Shown: in pieces, positions 44,479 to 55,418 of the stretch
Numbering within the stretch: position 1 is the first letter of the stretch
Layout of the letters: each line of letters starts with the position of its first letter
Source: Sordariomycetes sp. S80-01Y
Lineage: Eukaryota > Ascomycota > Sordariomycetes
DNA: 64,000 nt
NCBI GenBank assembly: GCA_037042185.1
Contig: JAXQJY010000023.1
Location: forward strand, 1,116,001 to 1,180,000
Direction: 5' to 3'
Position numbers and translations under genes: made by a program
Notes under the pieces: generated by a model
Databases searched by the model: none
What the model was told of the DNA's origin: nothing
The model's input: only the letters and a program-made list of their open reading frames with translations

Positions 44479-45922
44479 TACTGTATTACCCGTGGTCCCG
44501 CCACAGTGACAACATCTCCAAGCCTCCGGGGAACAGACGGAGGTAGCATGGGATTGTTTGATCTGTCGATCATTGTCGGAGACTTAGGCGCATGTTGCCG
44601 AACGGCCTTTGGGGCTGATCCGCACTCAATCTCCGCTACTGACGCTGGTAATACGGCGGTCATGACGTTGGTACGCCTTTCAAGTGCAATACTTCCTTTA
44701 GGATGAGACGTCCTGTTTCTAAAGATGACGTACTATGTACTACATCCGTCACCGAATGCGTTCCAACGCCAGCAAAGTTGGAATCAGTCGCATCACAGAC
44801 TAAGCACCCATAACCTTGGGGAAAGCTTTCTGATTGAGCTCCTGTTTCCTTGAGGAATTGCATGTTCTAAGCGTGGTGTATAAGTATATATCAGGCCACG
44901 TATCGTGCGGCCGGTGACATTGTAATGTTTCAACGACAGTCGAGGCTTCAAATTTGGCGAGCATGTACTTTCAATATCCACTCGTATCAGGTCCACTTGA
45001 GGCAGAGTTCGCAACAAGTGCCTTGTGAGGTTGTCACCCTCGTAAGAATATTGAGTAGCTGGCTTGATGTCTACAACAGCGCTGCAAAATTTGTGGAGGA
45101 TAGTAAATCCATCAACGTGGACCAAGAGATGTCTGGTATGGAATTGACAGATGAGCCGAATGGACGTGACTTGTTTTCACCCGAGTTGGAATATCATAGT
45201 GTCAAATACTGTGCGTGGCGAGTGCAAGTACACAATCAAATTAAGTACAGCCCATACTGAGAGTCAAAATAATAGCGCGTATAGGAGCTCATGGGATTTC
45301 CGCTCCCTTTTCCTTATTGCTAGGTAGACGTAACGAATACACACAGTCCAAAGCCTTGGAAGTTGTTGGTGCCTGCCCATCGACATGTCGCTTCAAGCCA
45401 CAATCAACTTGGAGGTTGTCGAAATCAAGAGATAGATATCAATGAGAAGAAGAGCCTGGTACAGGCAAGTTACCGAAACATTCTCGTCGAAAATAAGGGA
45501 GCTTCTCAGTGGGACTCTCAAGAAAGCATTTTCATGAAATCACCTCTTACTCTGCCCGGAGCAACCCGGGGAGGTGGGAAGGAAGCAAGTCTGGATGCTA
45601 CTGCCCTTTGGATGCAGTTGAACTGTCGATGCCATTCCATCATATTGATTCAGATATCAAAAGCTCATATATGGCGGCTCACGCTATTGATTCGGTAGAA
45701 GGCAAAAAACGATAGGCGGTTTACATCCAATTGAGGTTGGCAGCTCATGGCTGGAGTGCAAGGATACCAGGTGATCTTAGGCAGGAATAATCCTGAAGAA
45801 AAGTCATCCGTTGATTTTTGTAAAACATCAAACTTCTTTCACTCCTTCGAAGACCTCCGAATCGTCGTTTCCGAGCGCACGTTGTCCAAAGTCTGGGTAC
45901 AAACTCGACATGCCGTTGGCAC

Positions 45923-47743
45923 TCACGGCTCTGCCTCGTGTACCTTATCAAATTTCTCTACTGTCCTCACTAACGCACTGTCGACGCCAATTTTGGCAGC
46001 TTCCTCAGCAGTAAAAGTACCATACTCGTCCGTAGGGTCCATCAGCCCGATTCCGGGCGGGGGCCAGACTGTGTTGATCAAGTAGTGGGCAACAAATGAA
46101 ATAGCGAAGCCCAATGGGAAGGCCAGATTGAACAGATGAGTCCAAGCATCAGGGACCTGAACCCGGCCCGGGGTCACTGCAGCGGCGAACCCTGGCAATT
46201 GAGTTGCAAAGCCTAGAAACCAGGCAACGAAGGAACGAGGGTTGAAACCGTTCCAGAAGAAATAAATAGTCCCTGGGTCGGGATGGAATAGATCGCTCAG
46301 CTTGACAGTGGTCTTTCGGATGAGCCAGTAGTCGCAGACCTGGATCCCGATGATGGGGCCGAGGAACACGCTATAAGCCGAGAGGACAGATATGAAGACG
46401 GCTGCAGAAGAGAGCAACTCCCAGGGACACATGGCGACGCTTATGACGAGGGCGAGGAAAGCCCCACGGCGAATATTGATGTACGAGCTTGCCAGGCCGG
46501 CCATGTCCATACCGGCACTATAAGCGTTGTCGACCACGTTGATAGCGATCTGGCAAAGGAGTAAACCAACACCTGCAAAGAAGGCCGCGGCGCGTCCACC
46601 TGGAGTGTAGCTTTCATCGAGCCACTTCTGACACATGAGCGCTGGAAACGTTAGCATCTCGGGAGAAATCATGGCATCAATGCTTACGAGGATTCCAAAT
46701 GGCCTCGCCCCAAAAGCTTTGTGTGGCCGAGGCAGCGAGACAACCAAATAATGGGAAAAGAGTACCGAAGAAGCTTCACATTTTCAGCAGACACCCGGAA
46801 AAGTCCTAATGAAAACACTTACATGATGGAAAACCACTGGCCAAATATCTGATCGCCTGGTCGACGTGCAAATCGAGTGTAGTCGTTGGCGTTGGTCAGT
46901 CCGACAGCAATGCCGCCAATGACCGTCGTGACACCTGAAGTCATTGACCAGCCGAGTTGCGAAGACGAGAGGGACCCCGAACCCTGGGAAAGAAGCGGTC
47001 CACCTCCTTGAGCGCGCGCAAGTGCCCAGATCATGAGAGCCACCAGCGTTGTTGAAGCCAGAATGTTGAATACGAGGAGAGGAAGCTTGATCTTGTGAGG
47101 CGGGACGTATAGAACGGGGATCATGGCTACATTGAAGAGAATCCAACCCACAAACTGTTTGGTGTCCAAGCTCGGGTTGTCGGGGAAGACGTCGCGAACG
47201 TTTTGGAAGCTGGGAAAAATGGCTGACAGGATCACAGATACGCAGATGCCGCCCGTCCAGGATTGCACGGAAAACCACACCATGGAGAGAACGATTCGCT
47301 GAACGATGGCGATGAAGGATCCGTACGGTCCCCAAATGTAGCGCGAAATGACCGGGAATCCGATGTGCCATTTGGCACCCACATGTCCGTTGAAGATGGC
47401 GACGAGGGCGATGATTACTTTACCAATGATGGTAGCCAGCACAGCCTGCCAGACGCTCAAACCAGTGGCTACCAGAGATGCTCCAAGTTGCCAGTTGGAG
47501 ACTAGCATTGGGATGTCAGTTAAAGTCACAATGCCGAAAGGGGCTCGAATCCCGCAAGGTGCTAGGCCAAGGCGACTCACTTGCGATTTGATTCACCAGC
47601 CAGAACGAGATAAACGTCCAGGTCGTCCACGTTCGCCGTTCAGGTTCGAGCGGGCGAAGGTCATTGTTGATCCAAACGTTCGTCATTGCCCTGTCTGAAG
47701 TTGGCAAACGAGCCCGCGCGGCGAGACTACCGAGTTTCCCCAT
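45923..47743 (-). CDS. NCS1-family permease (purine/pyrimidine/allantoin/hydantoin type)
   Basis: Plasma-membrane proton or sodium symporter of 548 residues in four exons: 47743-47581, 47501-46823, 46773-46688 and 46641-45923. Introns are 79, 49 and 46 bp. The 86-nt third exon is essential: it supplies FFGTLFPLFGCLAAS and FWGEAIWNP, giving the conserved NCS1 stretch before the helix that starts PGGRAAAFFAG. About 12 membrane helices are visible. Other family marks are ISNWQLGASL, GAKWHIGFPVISR, GLTNANDYTRFAR, NAYSAGMDMAGLASSYINIRRGA and CDYWLIRK. The substrate is not decided by sequence. The divergent hydantoinase-DUF917 gene suggests a cyclic ureide, hydantoin or lactam; uracil- or allantoin-type cargo remains possible. 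Confidence 0.9.
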
Positions 47744-48084
47744 GGTTTTGATGAATTGACGGAAAATGAGGGAAGAGACAAAGGAAGGAGTGTTTCGGCT
47801 GTGGCGGGGTGGGACTGGCAGGCTGCCCTCCCAAACTATTATATAACAGTGGTATGGCAGACTGTTGATCTAGGAGGCAGTGCTCGACGAGCCTTTGATA
47901 TGGGTTGAGTTCCTTACCAGATGCTCATCAATGGCCAAGTCTGGACTGAGAACTAACGACCCCGATGACCAGGCTAGACCGCTTTTGAGACCTTGAAAAC
48001 TCCTTATCAGGCCATTCAGAAGCGACTATTGCTAGCAACCATGATGAGTAGACGGTGGCCTCCAAAGACTTAGAACTTGGCCTC

Positions 48085-48107
48085 CGACTTCTCCAACCCG
48101 TGATAAG
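48085..48107 (+). promoter_or_regulatory. Composite element copy 1: CGA-N10-CCG-N-GATAAG
   Basis: CGA (48085-48087), ten bases, CCG (48098-48100), one base, then GATAAG (48102-48107). It matches copy 2 at 48213-48235 in both sequence (CTTCTCCAA in the spacer) and spacing. It suggests a Zn2Cys6 site abutting an AreA/NIT2 GATA site. Confidence 0.5.
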
Positions 48108-48212
48108 ACGACGCTGCGGGGCGGCGCGATAGGAGACGCTGTCCCACCGAGCGTTGGCATTCCATGTACGGCCATTGGCTCGACAAACTCGGCCTCCACG
48201 AACTATCGGAGT

Positions 48213-48235
48213 CGGCTTCTCCAAGCCGCGATAAG
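48213..48235 (+). promoter_or_regulatory. Composite element copy 2: CGG-N10-CCG-N-GATAAG
   Basis: CGG (48213-48215), ten bases, CCG (48226-48228), one base, then GATAAG (48230-48235). CGGCTT..AAGCCG forms a perfect inverted repeat around CTCC. CGG-N10-CCG is a classical spacing for Zn2Cys6 dimers such as yeast Put3. Confidence 0.55.
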
Positions 48236-48580
48236 CCATCGGCAACGCACGCCCGAGGACCGGGAATCTTTCCTCTTTTCCACATGCCGCGGCCGGCCGT
48301 CCCTTTGAGGCAAAAAGGCAAGTGGAGAGGCATAGTTGTACCATAGCCTGTACCCCAACCGAGCGTGTCTCGTCTAAAAGGCGGCAACGCAAGCCAATAG
48401 AGCCGACAATGCCCAAATGAAGACAGAACGAATTATGTCGCATATGGCACGCAAGCACATCCACTAAGAGAGATCGCATATATTTAGAACGGAGCCGAGC
48501 AGACGAGGATCGCAAATACACACACTACTTGGCTGTGACACTAGCATTTGTTCCTATTCCACTTTGTTCGACTAGCCAAG

Positions 48581-51500
48581 ATGGCCGTGGGCAAGACAGT
48601 GCGTATCGGCGTTGATGTGGGTGGCACAAACACAGATGCCGTCTGCATTGATGTCGGAGCTGCTGCGCAAGGCGATGAGAGCCGCGGCGTTTTGGCCTTC
48701 CGCAAGACGCCCACAACACCAGATGCCACGTCTGGCATCCAGACGGCCATCCGTGCTGTCATGGAAAGCGCGCAACTCAGCCCGTCCCGTATCTCTAGCG
48801 TAACCATTGGCACCACCCATTTCATCAACGCCGTGGTCGAACGTGATGCCCGGCGGCTGCGCAAGGTAGCCGTGCTGCGGTTGTCCCGTTCCTTTCTGCG
48901 CGAGGTGGGCGCCTTCTCGGATTTTCCAGAGGCCCTGGGCCGTATCATGAATGGGTACTGCGGCATCGTCGATGGTGGATTGAACATCGATGGCTCCCAA
49001 GAAGCTCCTATCAGAGAGGCGCAGGTTGTCGAGGAATGTGCCAAGATTCGGGCCTTGGGCCTAGGCGCAGTAGTGATTGCAGGCGTCTTCTCGCCTATCG
49101 ACGAAGTGTTTGCGCAAGAGCAGCGCGTGCGGACCATCGTCGAGAGAGAGCTGCCGGGAGTCGACGTTGTCTGCTCGCACGAAGTGGCCAACATCGGTTT
49201 CTTGGAACGCGAGAATGCGAGTATTCTGAACGCTTCCATCCTCGAGTATGCTCGCAAGACAATACGACGGTTCCAGCGCGCCATGAAGAGCCTCGGCCTC
49301 TCTTGTCCGCTATTCATTACGCAGAATGACGGAACCATCCTTGACTCTGAGTCGGCTGCCAAGATCCCTATTAAGACATTCTCCTCGGGAGCGACAAACT
49401 CAATGCGCGGCGCTGCTTACATGGCGGGCATCGACGCTGGCGGGCGAGGCTCCTCAGCCATTGTTGTGGACATAGGAGGAACCACGGCCGACGTGGGCAT
49501 CATTATGCCGAGTGGTCTCCCCCGCCAAGCGTCCGCCTACGTGACCGTGGCCGGGGTAAGGGTTAACTATTCCATGCCTCATCTCTACTCCGTCGGCCTG
49601 GGTGGCGGCTCTCTCGTCCGCAAAATTGACGGGAAGATCCATGTTGGGCCAGGATCCGTAGGCCACGACTTGGGCCGCGAGGCGTTGGTGTTTGGAGGAC
49701 GCACTTGCACAGCCTCCGACATTGCTGTTGCGCTGGGCATGGCCAAGATGGGTGACGCATCCAAGGTGAACCACCTCGAGCCGGGCTTTGTTCAGGGGGC
49801 CAAAAAGGCCATGGAGCGTCTTCTAGAAGAGGCTATCGACATGATCAAGACCTCAGCTGAACCATTGCCCGTCATCCTCGTCGGCGGGGGTGCTGTGCTT
49901 GCTTCTGACAGTGTAGCCGGTGCCTCAGCTGTCATGCGACCACCGTTCCACGACGTTGCCAACGCGATCGGCGCAGCCATCTCGCGTGTCAGCGGAAACG
50001 TCGATATTGTGCAGAGCACATCGCAACAGACAAGCACGGAGGCGGTTGATAAGGCGAAGAAGCTTGCGATCCAACGTGCTGTGGCAGCAGGAGCCGTTGA
50101 GGCTAGCATCCGTATCGCTGAAGTAGACTGCATTCCTCTGCAGTACGTTGCCAACCAGGTTCGGACAATTGTGAAGGCTGTTGGGGATGTTGACCTACTG
50201 TCTGTCCCTACAGTTGACGACATTCCGGCCGACGAGGACCTGGCCGCTCCCCACAACGAGGAGGACGACCTTGAAACGACTGGCGAGCCAGCCGAAACCG
50301 CCAAGGACTTGAATTCTAAGGTCCTTGCTGAAGTCCGCTTTGATCCGACTTCATATGTCCCCAACATCACAAAAAGTTCGTTCGGCGTATCTGAGTGGTT
50401 CCTCAGTGAGACGGATCTTGCTTGGCTGGCGGATGGTTGCTACGTCCTGGGCTGTGCTGGCGGCGGAACCCCCATGCCCAGCTTCTTCCAAATGCGAGAC
50501 ATCCTTCGTTCTGGACATTCAATCCGTATAATAGACCACTCATCGCTGGATGAAGACGCACTGATCTATTGGGGCGGTCATATGGGCTCGCCTGCTGTCT
50601 CGGTTGAACGCCTCCAGTCCACCGAGACAGTCCAGGCCTTCGAAGCCCTAATGGAACACCTTGGGCACCGCAAAATTGACGCCGTGATGGGCCTCGAAAT
50701 TGGAGGCGCTAACGGCATGGAGCCAATGCTCGTGGGCTCCTCAAGATTCTTCAATGCACCCATCATCGACGGTGACTGGATGGGCCGAGCGTATCCCACC
50801 TACTGGCAGACAACCCTGGCCGTCCACGCCCCAGGCGAGCTCGTACCTTGCGCCATCGACTCAGGCGATGGAAATACTATCATCATGACGCGTGCGCCAA
50901 ATGATGAGATTGTCGACCGCGCCCTTCGCGCTTCATGTTCTGAAATGGGTAGCCGCGTTGGTATGGCAGCCCGGCCAACTACGGCAGCCCGCGTACGCGA
51001 ACACGGTGTTCTGTACACATGCTCGCAAGCCTGGCGCATTGGTAGGGCAATAGCTCGTTGCGAGGCCTCAAACAGTCTGTCTATGGTAGCCGAGGCCATC
51101 ATTGACGAGGCAGGCGGCCCCGGTGCAGCCAAGGTTCTCTTCCGCGGCCGCATTGTCGAAGTTGAGCGGCGCCTCTTCAAGGGTCACTCGTACGGTACGG
51201 TGCACATCGCGGCTTTTGACAATGACGACGAGCAAGACTTAAACGCGGCCAACCGGTCAATGGCAGTGGCAACTGGCGGCATGCTCAAGATTCCCTTCAA
51301 AAACGAAAACATTCTCGCGGAGCACACACTGCCTGACGGAACAACCACACGTATCGTCGCATCGGTGCCGGATCTCATCGCCGTATTAGACAATGGCTCC
51401 GGCAGAGCGCTTGGGGTTCCTGAGTTCAAGTACGGCCAACGAGTAACCGTAATCGGTATCACTTGCTCTCCTAGGTGGACTGACACTCCAGCCGGGCTAG

Positions 51501-51598
51501 AGATTGGTGGACCCAAAGCCTTCGGCTACCAAAATGTTGAGTATAAGCCTCTAGGCCAGTATGCCGCCCCCAGAAGCGTCATAGAAGAGTTTTCCTGA
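48581..51598 (+). CDS. Hydantoinase/oxoprolinase-DUF917 fusion protein
   Basis: Single-exon protein of 1005 residues, starting at the ATG at 48581. The first part (about 1-520) is a hydantoinase/oxoprolinase module with an actin-like fold: VRIGVDVGGTNTDAV, GTTHFINAVVERD, the FSSGATNSMRGA segment, AIVVDIGGTTADVG and SVGLGGGSLVRK. The family splits cyclic amides such as 5-oxoproline or hydantoins using ATP. The second part (about 605-1000) is a DUF917 domain: GCYVLGCAGGGTPMPSFF, DHSSLDEDALIYWGGHMGSP, GLEIGGANGMEP and DGDWMGRAYPTYW. An acidic linker (about 545-585) joins them. No targeting signal is seen, so it is likely cytosolic. The substrate is unknown; the divergent NCS1 permease probably imports it. 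Confidence 0.92.
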   Translation: MAVGKTVRIGVDVGGTNTDAVCIDVGAAAQGDESRGVLAFRKTPTTPDATSGIQTAIRAVMESAQLSPSRISSVTIGTTHFINAVVERDARRLRKVAVLRLSRSFLREVGAFSDFPEALGRIMNGYCGIVDGGLNIDGSQEAPIREAQVVEECAKIRALGLGAVVIAGVFSPIDEVFAQEQRVRTIVERELPGVDVVCSHEVANIGFLERENASILNASILEYARKTIRRFQRAMKSLGLSCPLFITQNDGTILDSESAAKIPIKTFSSGATNSMRGAAYMAGIDAGGRGSSAIVVDIGGTTADVGIIMPSGLPRQASAYVTVAGVRVNYSMPHLYSVGLGGGSLVRKIDGKIHVGPGSVGHDLGREALVFGGRTCTASDIAVALGMAKMGDASKVNHLEPGFVQGAKKAMERLLEEAIDMIKTSAEPLPVILVGGGAVLASDSVAGASAVMRPPFHDVANAIGAAISRVSGNVDIVQSTSQQTSTEAVDKAKKLAIQRAVAAGAVEASIRIAEVDCIPLQYVANQVRTIVKAVGDVDLLSVPTVDDIPADEDLAAPHNEEDDLETTGEPAETAKDLNSKVLAEVRFDPTSYVPNITKSSFGVSEWFLSETDLAWLADGCYVLGCAGGGTPMPSFFQMRDILRSGHSIRIIDHSSLDEDALIYWGGHMGSPAVSVERLQSTETVQAFEALMEHLGHRKIDAVMGLEIGGANGMEPMLVGSSRFFNAPIIDGDWMGRAYPTYWQTTLAVHAPGELVPCAIDSGDGNTIIMTRAPNDEIVDRALRASCSEMGSRVGMAARPTTAARVREHGVLYTCSQAWRIGRAIARCEASNSLSMVAEAIIDEAGGPGAAKVLFRGRIVEVERRLFKGHSYGTVHIAAFDNDDEQDLNAANRSMAVATGGMLKIPFKNENILAEHTLPDGTTTRIVASVPDLIAVLDNGSGRALGVPEFKYGQRVTVIGITCSPRWTDTPAGLEIGGPKAFGYQNVEYKPLGQYAAPRSVIEEFS

Positions 51599-53514
51599 GG
51601 TACAGAATTTGGGAGAAGTGGCCGAACAGCCACAAGTCAAGTACAGAGGTGTGGGTTCAACTCTCAATGGTACCATTCATACATCGAAATGAAAATATTC
51701 TTGGCAAGCTTTCTCTTGCGTCGAATGGCCACGGGACTCTCCGAAGTGACGTCGACCACCGTAAATAGTCTCGACCAGGTCACAGGGCCGTGCGCCAAAA
51801 TATACGTGGCATAGTCACGGTGATCATGCTTTGTTCCACCAAATACAAACACGAGCTAAGAAGAGACCGTTTGGGACTCTGGGTGTCCTGGTCATGGTCG
51901 TGCTCGAATCGGCATTTAGCTTTAATAACTCTATGAGGACTTGATATCTCGGAGTTCAGTATCACCTGAGTCCCCCTTCCCTGTATCTCCTTACCTCGAG
52001 AGTCCCTGTACTATCAAGCTGCAATATCCCCCCATTGACTATCACAATTTCTGCCTGCTGCATCTGTCAGCTGTCTACCCTTCCGTATCGAACCTTTCGT
52101 CTGCGAGATTCCATCTTATGCCACTCAAGAAGCCTGAGATGAGGTTGTTCTGATATTTCCGACTCTAGGATGTCATAACCTTAAGGGCTTTTTTTTTTTA
52201 ATAACCCGGCTCGGGGGATAGACGTCGAAAAGCGCTCCCATAGTTAGGTTTCTGAACGTCACCTTCCGGTCTGAGTTATCGTAAACGCTTTGGCCATACA
52301 TGTATTCTGCGAGATCGAGAGTTACCCAAATCTAGCGGGCTGGGGTCCAACCTGTCGCTGATAAAGCTATCGTAAGACGCAGTCATTTAGTTCGCCGGTA
52401 GGCTGGTCACCGGTGGGCCGGCAGGTACTCTTATTTCCAGTCGTTTCTCGGGAGATTTGGGAGCTCACGTATTATTAACAAATAAAACAGGTCGATCAGT
52501 ATTTTGACATGCCCGTGAAGCCGAGTTCCTGTAGCGATATAGAGCCACACGGGATGCTGGCGAAAGAAATGATCAGGTTCCGACCTCGGTAGTTGTTCAT
52601 ATGACTCGTGATCGGGTGTCATCATCAGATATATTGATTGGTGGAGAATAGATTGACCGTCTACTACCCTGAGGGTTAGTCTCTTTCACCCAGCCGGGCT
52701 GGCTCAAGCGCAAGCAAAATGGAACTTAGAAGATCGTGTGAAGTAGGCGAGGAGAAAAGCCCACAAGAACCCAGAGTCCGCCGCATGACCCTTGCATCCA
52801 CACTTACCCCGTACCCCATGGGCCACACCTACGGAGCACCATGCATGGAGGCTTTGCCGAGTGGACCTTTAGAGGACGATTCGCCGACGCTTACCACGCA
52901 ACACCCGCGAGGGCGGATACCCCTCTCTCGGCAGTAGAAGATGTACTCCACACTGCCACAGGCTGAATCGATTCCAGTTGTTAGTGTTGGCGCATGGTCG
53001 GAAAGTGCTTTCCCGCCGCCGGAGATGAGCAACACCTCCTACTTGATCTCCAGAGTCATGACACTTGCAGTCTTCTGGATCTCAACCTTAGAGACACCTA
53101 TGCTACAAACCGCCAAGCTATTTGGCGTCCTAAACCAGCGATTGAAAACAAATGTAGTTGTCAAGCTCATCTCCGCACTTGCGTTTGCAATTAACTGGGT
53201 CTTCTAGCTCCCCCTCTCTGGCACCCAGCAAAAGAACATCCCGCACGGCAATGGAGATAACTCCATGTTGCGCCTGCGCGTTGGCGCTCTGTGGGGCTGG
53301 AGTCACATCCGGCTAAGGATCTCGTGAGCAACGTGTCAGGGGCTGCACCCTGTCCATGAGGGTTAATCCTAGCGGCATGCTCCGTCTTGCAAAATGAAGC
53401 CGCGGGCGAGATATCCACTGGTCGACTACTTAAGACTTGCAACCGCTCACAGGATGGTGGAGGCGACAGTAGCTCATCTGGATTAAGGTGGTTGTCTCCA
53501 CGTCTGTTGCGGTC
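51599..53514. other. Gene-free spacer (1.9 kb)
   Basis: A run of 11 T lies at 52189-52199. The short open frames show no domain. A tRNA-like stretch at about 51611-51670 was examined and rejected. The right end must hold the promoter of the secreted 550-residue protein. Confidence 0.5.
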
Positions 53515-55418
53515 ATGCCTTTCAACATGAAAGCTGCCTTGTCGGCAGTCCTTGCCTTGTCCACAACGTACACCAATGCGGCCTCGATCGTCACCCACAA
53601 ACGCTCTGAAGATGCTCAGCATCTGCTACAAAACTCTATGACCTGGTTGGACAGCCTCTATGATCCTTCCGTTGGGTACATGCACGAAGTAACGGGGCAG
53701 AGTGCCATGCGCCACAACACCAGAAGCTCGGCTTGGTACGCCCTTGGTCTTCTTGCTCGTGGTGACCAGCGCGGGCGGGATGTCAAGGAGGCTGAAAAGA
53801 TCATTGTCAATTTGGCCAGAGATCAGTTCAAGGACCCTTCTCAGCAGTGGTACGGAGATTATCAGAAGTATCCCGAAGAGCCAGTTGTCGGGAGCACGTA
53901 TTACGAGCCAAGTATCTATAATACGTGGGATCCCAATGTGAGCTCAGCTTCTCGTACTATTATTTCAATTGGTGGTTCAGCAGCTGACATACGTTGTTTC
54001 AGTGGAGGGGCTTTGTCGGTACGACTCTTATCGTCATGTACGAAGAGTATGGACACCTTCTGAGCAAGGAGACAAAAGAGATACTGCTTGATTCAGTTTA
54101 CCTTGCCACCAAAGGCGATACTTATCGTAGGTACAATTATCGACTGTTTCCCCCAGAATCCCTGACACGTGCGTTCAGGAGTTGGTGGTGTCGATGAGGA
54201 CAATCTCTACATCGCCTACAGTAACCCTATCATCATGCGAGCCTTTATGTCCGCCTGGACTGGCCGCAAGACGATGGATACTAACATGACTAGGACGGGC
54301 GAAGCCGAAGCCAACGAGATTTTTGAGCTCTTCAGGGGCACCAACACCCTATCTGAGTTCAACTCGCCCACGTACACTGGCGTCTCCCTTTGGGGTCTCA
54401 CCCTTTGGGCGAAGTACTTACCAAAAGACTCTGGGCTCTCTAAGTGGGGTCCTGAGATAATCTCCCATACCTGGCGGACCTTCTCTGAGCAATGGCACTT
54501 TGACATGCGCAATGTCGCCGGACCTTGGGATCGTGGATACGGATTCGACATGCAGCGTTACGTCAGTATGATGGGCATGTGGCTGTGGGCCCTTAATGGC
54601 CAGGAGAACTCAGGAATTGATGCCAGGGTAAAGTCTCCTACCCTCAAACGCCAAGATAGGTGTGCAAGATGTGCGTGAACTGACACCCAAAAAAAAGCCT
54701 TATATCATGAGTCATGCCAACGACTACGCGTACGGTCCTCTTATCGCTGTTCTCGCTGACTTCCACAAGAAGCTCCTTCCTAAGGGCTTGCTGGATGATC
54801 TCAGGAAGCCTGCAGTTGAGCACACGTACGAAGCACAGGTATACTACCCTCCATACGACTTGGCGACGCGCAATGTCACTACGTGGGTCTCGGAAAATAT
54901 GACAATCGGTGCGCAGTCCTTTGTGCAGACTGACCTTGGAGGACCTTCCAAGAGTCAGACGCAATGGACTCCGGCCGTAGTTCAGTGGCAGCATGGCAAC
55001 AAAGTTGCTTTTCTTTCGGTATGAGCCTCTAGCTCTGCATCACTATGTGTTTCCTGTGACTGACCCGATATCATCTTTCCAGCTCTACTCAACCGAACTT
55101 GCGCTCAATGTCGAAGTATCAGCCAATCATCTTAGTCTGCAGTACCCCCAGGGCACCTCAAGATCTTATTTCTCGCTCGTTATCGGAACTTTCATAGACG
55201 AACTTACTCTCGGGTCTCTTGAAGACATCCCAGGTATAAATATCTCCGTGTCTGGTAATGTAGACCCGGCATATAAATGGGCATTTGTTGGGCAGCAGAA
55301 CGAGGATCTAGGCAATGGCACGCTTATCAACGATTTTGAGTACTGGAACTGCACTTTCCTCATGGCCCCGGAATTTGAAGGCGTCCCTACGTTGACCTTG
55401 GATCTACAGTTTAAGTAG
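53515..55418 (+). CDS. Secreted protein of unknown function, helical-toroid type
   Basis: The model has five exons (53515-53937, 54003-54126, 54179-54627, 54698-55018, 55083-55418) and 550 residues, in frame throughout. A signal peptide (about 1-23, MPFNMKAALSAVLALSTTYT) marks it as secreted. The body reads as amphipathic helices with Trp/Tyr-rich loops: SSAWYALGLLARG, NTWDPN-WRGFVGTTLIVMYEEYG, GDTYR-VGGVDEDNLYIAYSNP, NVAGPWDRGYGFDMQRYVSMMG. This resembles (alpha/alpha)6 barrel glycosidases or lyases, but I do not recognise a named family. The last 200 residues are beta-rich, with several N-glycosylation sequons. Intron 3 (54628-54697) ends in eight A then G, an odd acceptor, but it has a CTGAC branch site and keeps the frame. 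Confidence 0.78.

Larger units (their letters stand above)
44132..45922. other. Gene-free spacer (1.8 kb)
   Basis: The left part is the GH3 promoter and the right end is the 3' flank of the NCS1 permease. The middle is AT-rich with no supportable gene. Confidence 0.5.
47744..48580. promoter_or_regulatory. Shared divergent promoter, NCS1 permease / hydantoinase-DUF917
   Basis: This 837-bp region drives both genes. The permease TATA-like TTATATAA is at 47839-47846; the hydantoinase has CATATATTTAG at about 48477-48487. Three GATAAG cores are present: 48003-48008 (reverse), 48102-48107 and 48230-48235. The last two sit in a repeated composite element. GGCCTCC occurs three times (48057, 48079, 48191). 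Confidence 0.6.

Noticed and set aside
146-51598. A single purine/ureide gene cluster joining the OHCU decarboxylase with the NCS1/hydantoinase pair
   Set aside because: The genes are about 45 kb apart with many housekeeping genes between them; that is not a cluster.
51611-51670. tRNA-like stretch with GGCCGAACAGCC and GTGGGTTCAACTC
   Set aside because: D-arm-like and T-loop-like pieces occur, but the T stem and acceptor stem do not pair, so it is not an intact tRNA gene.
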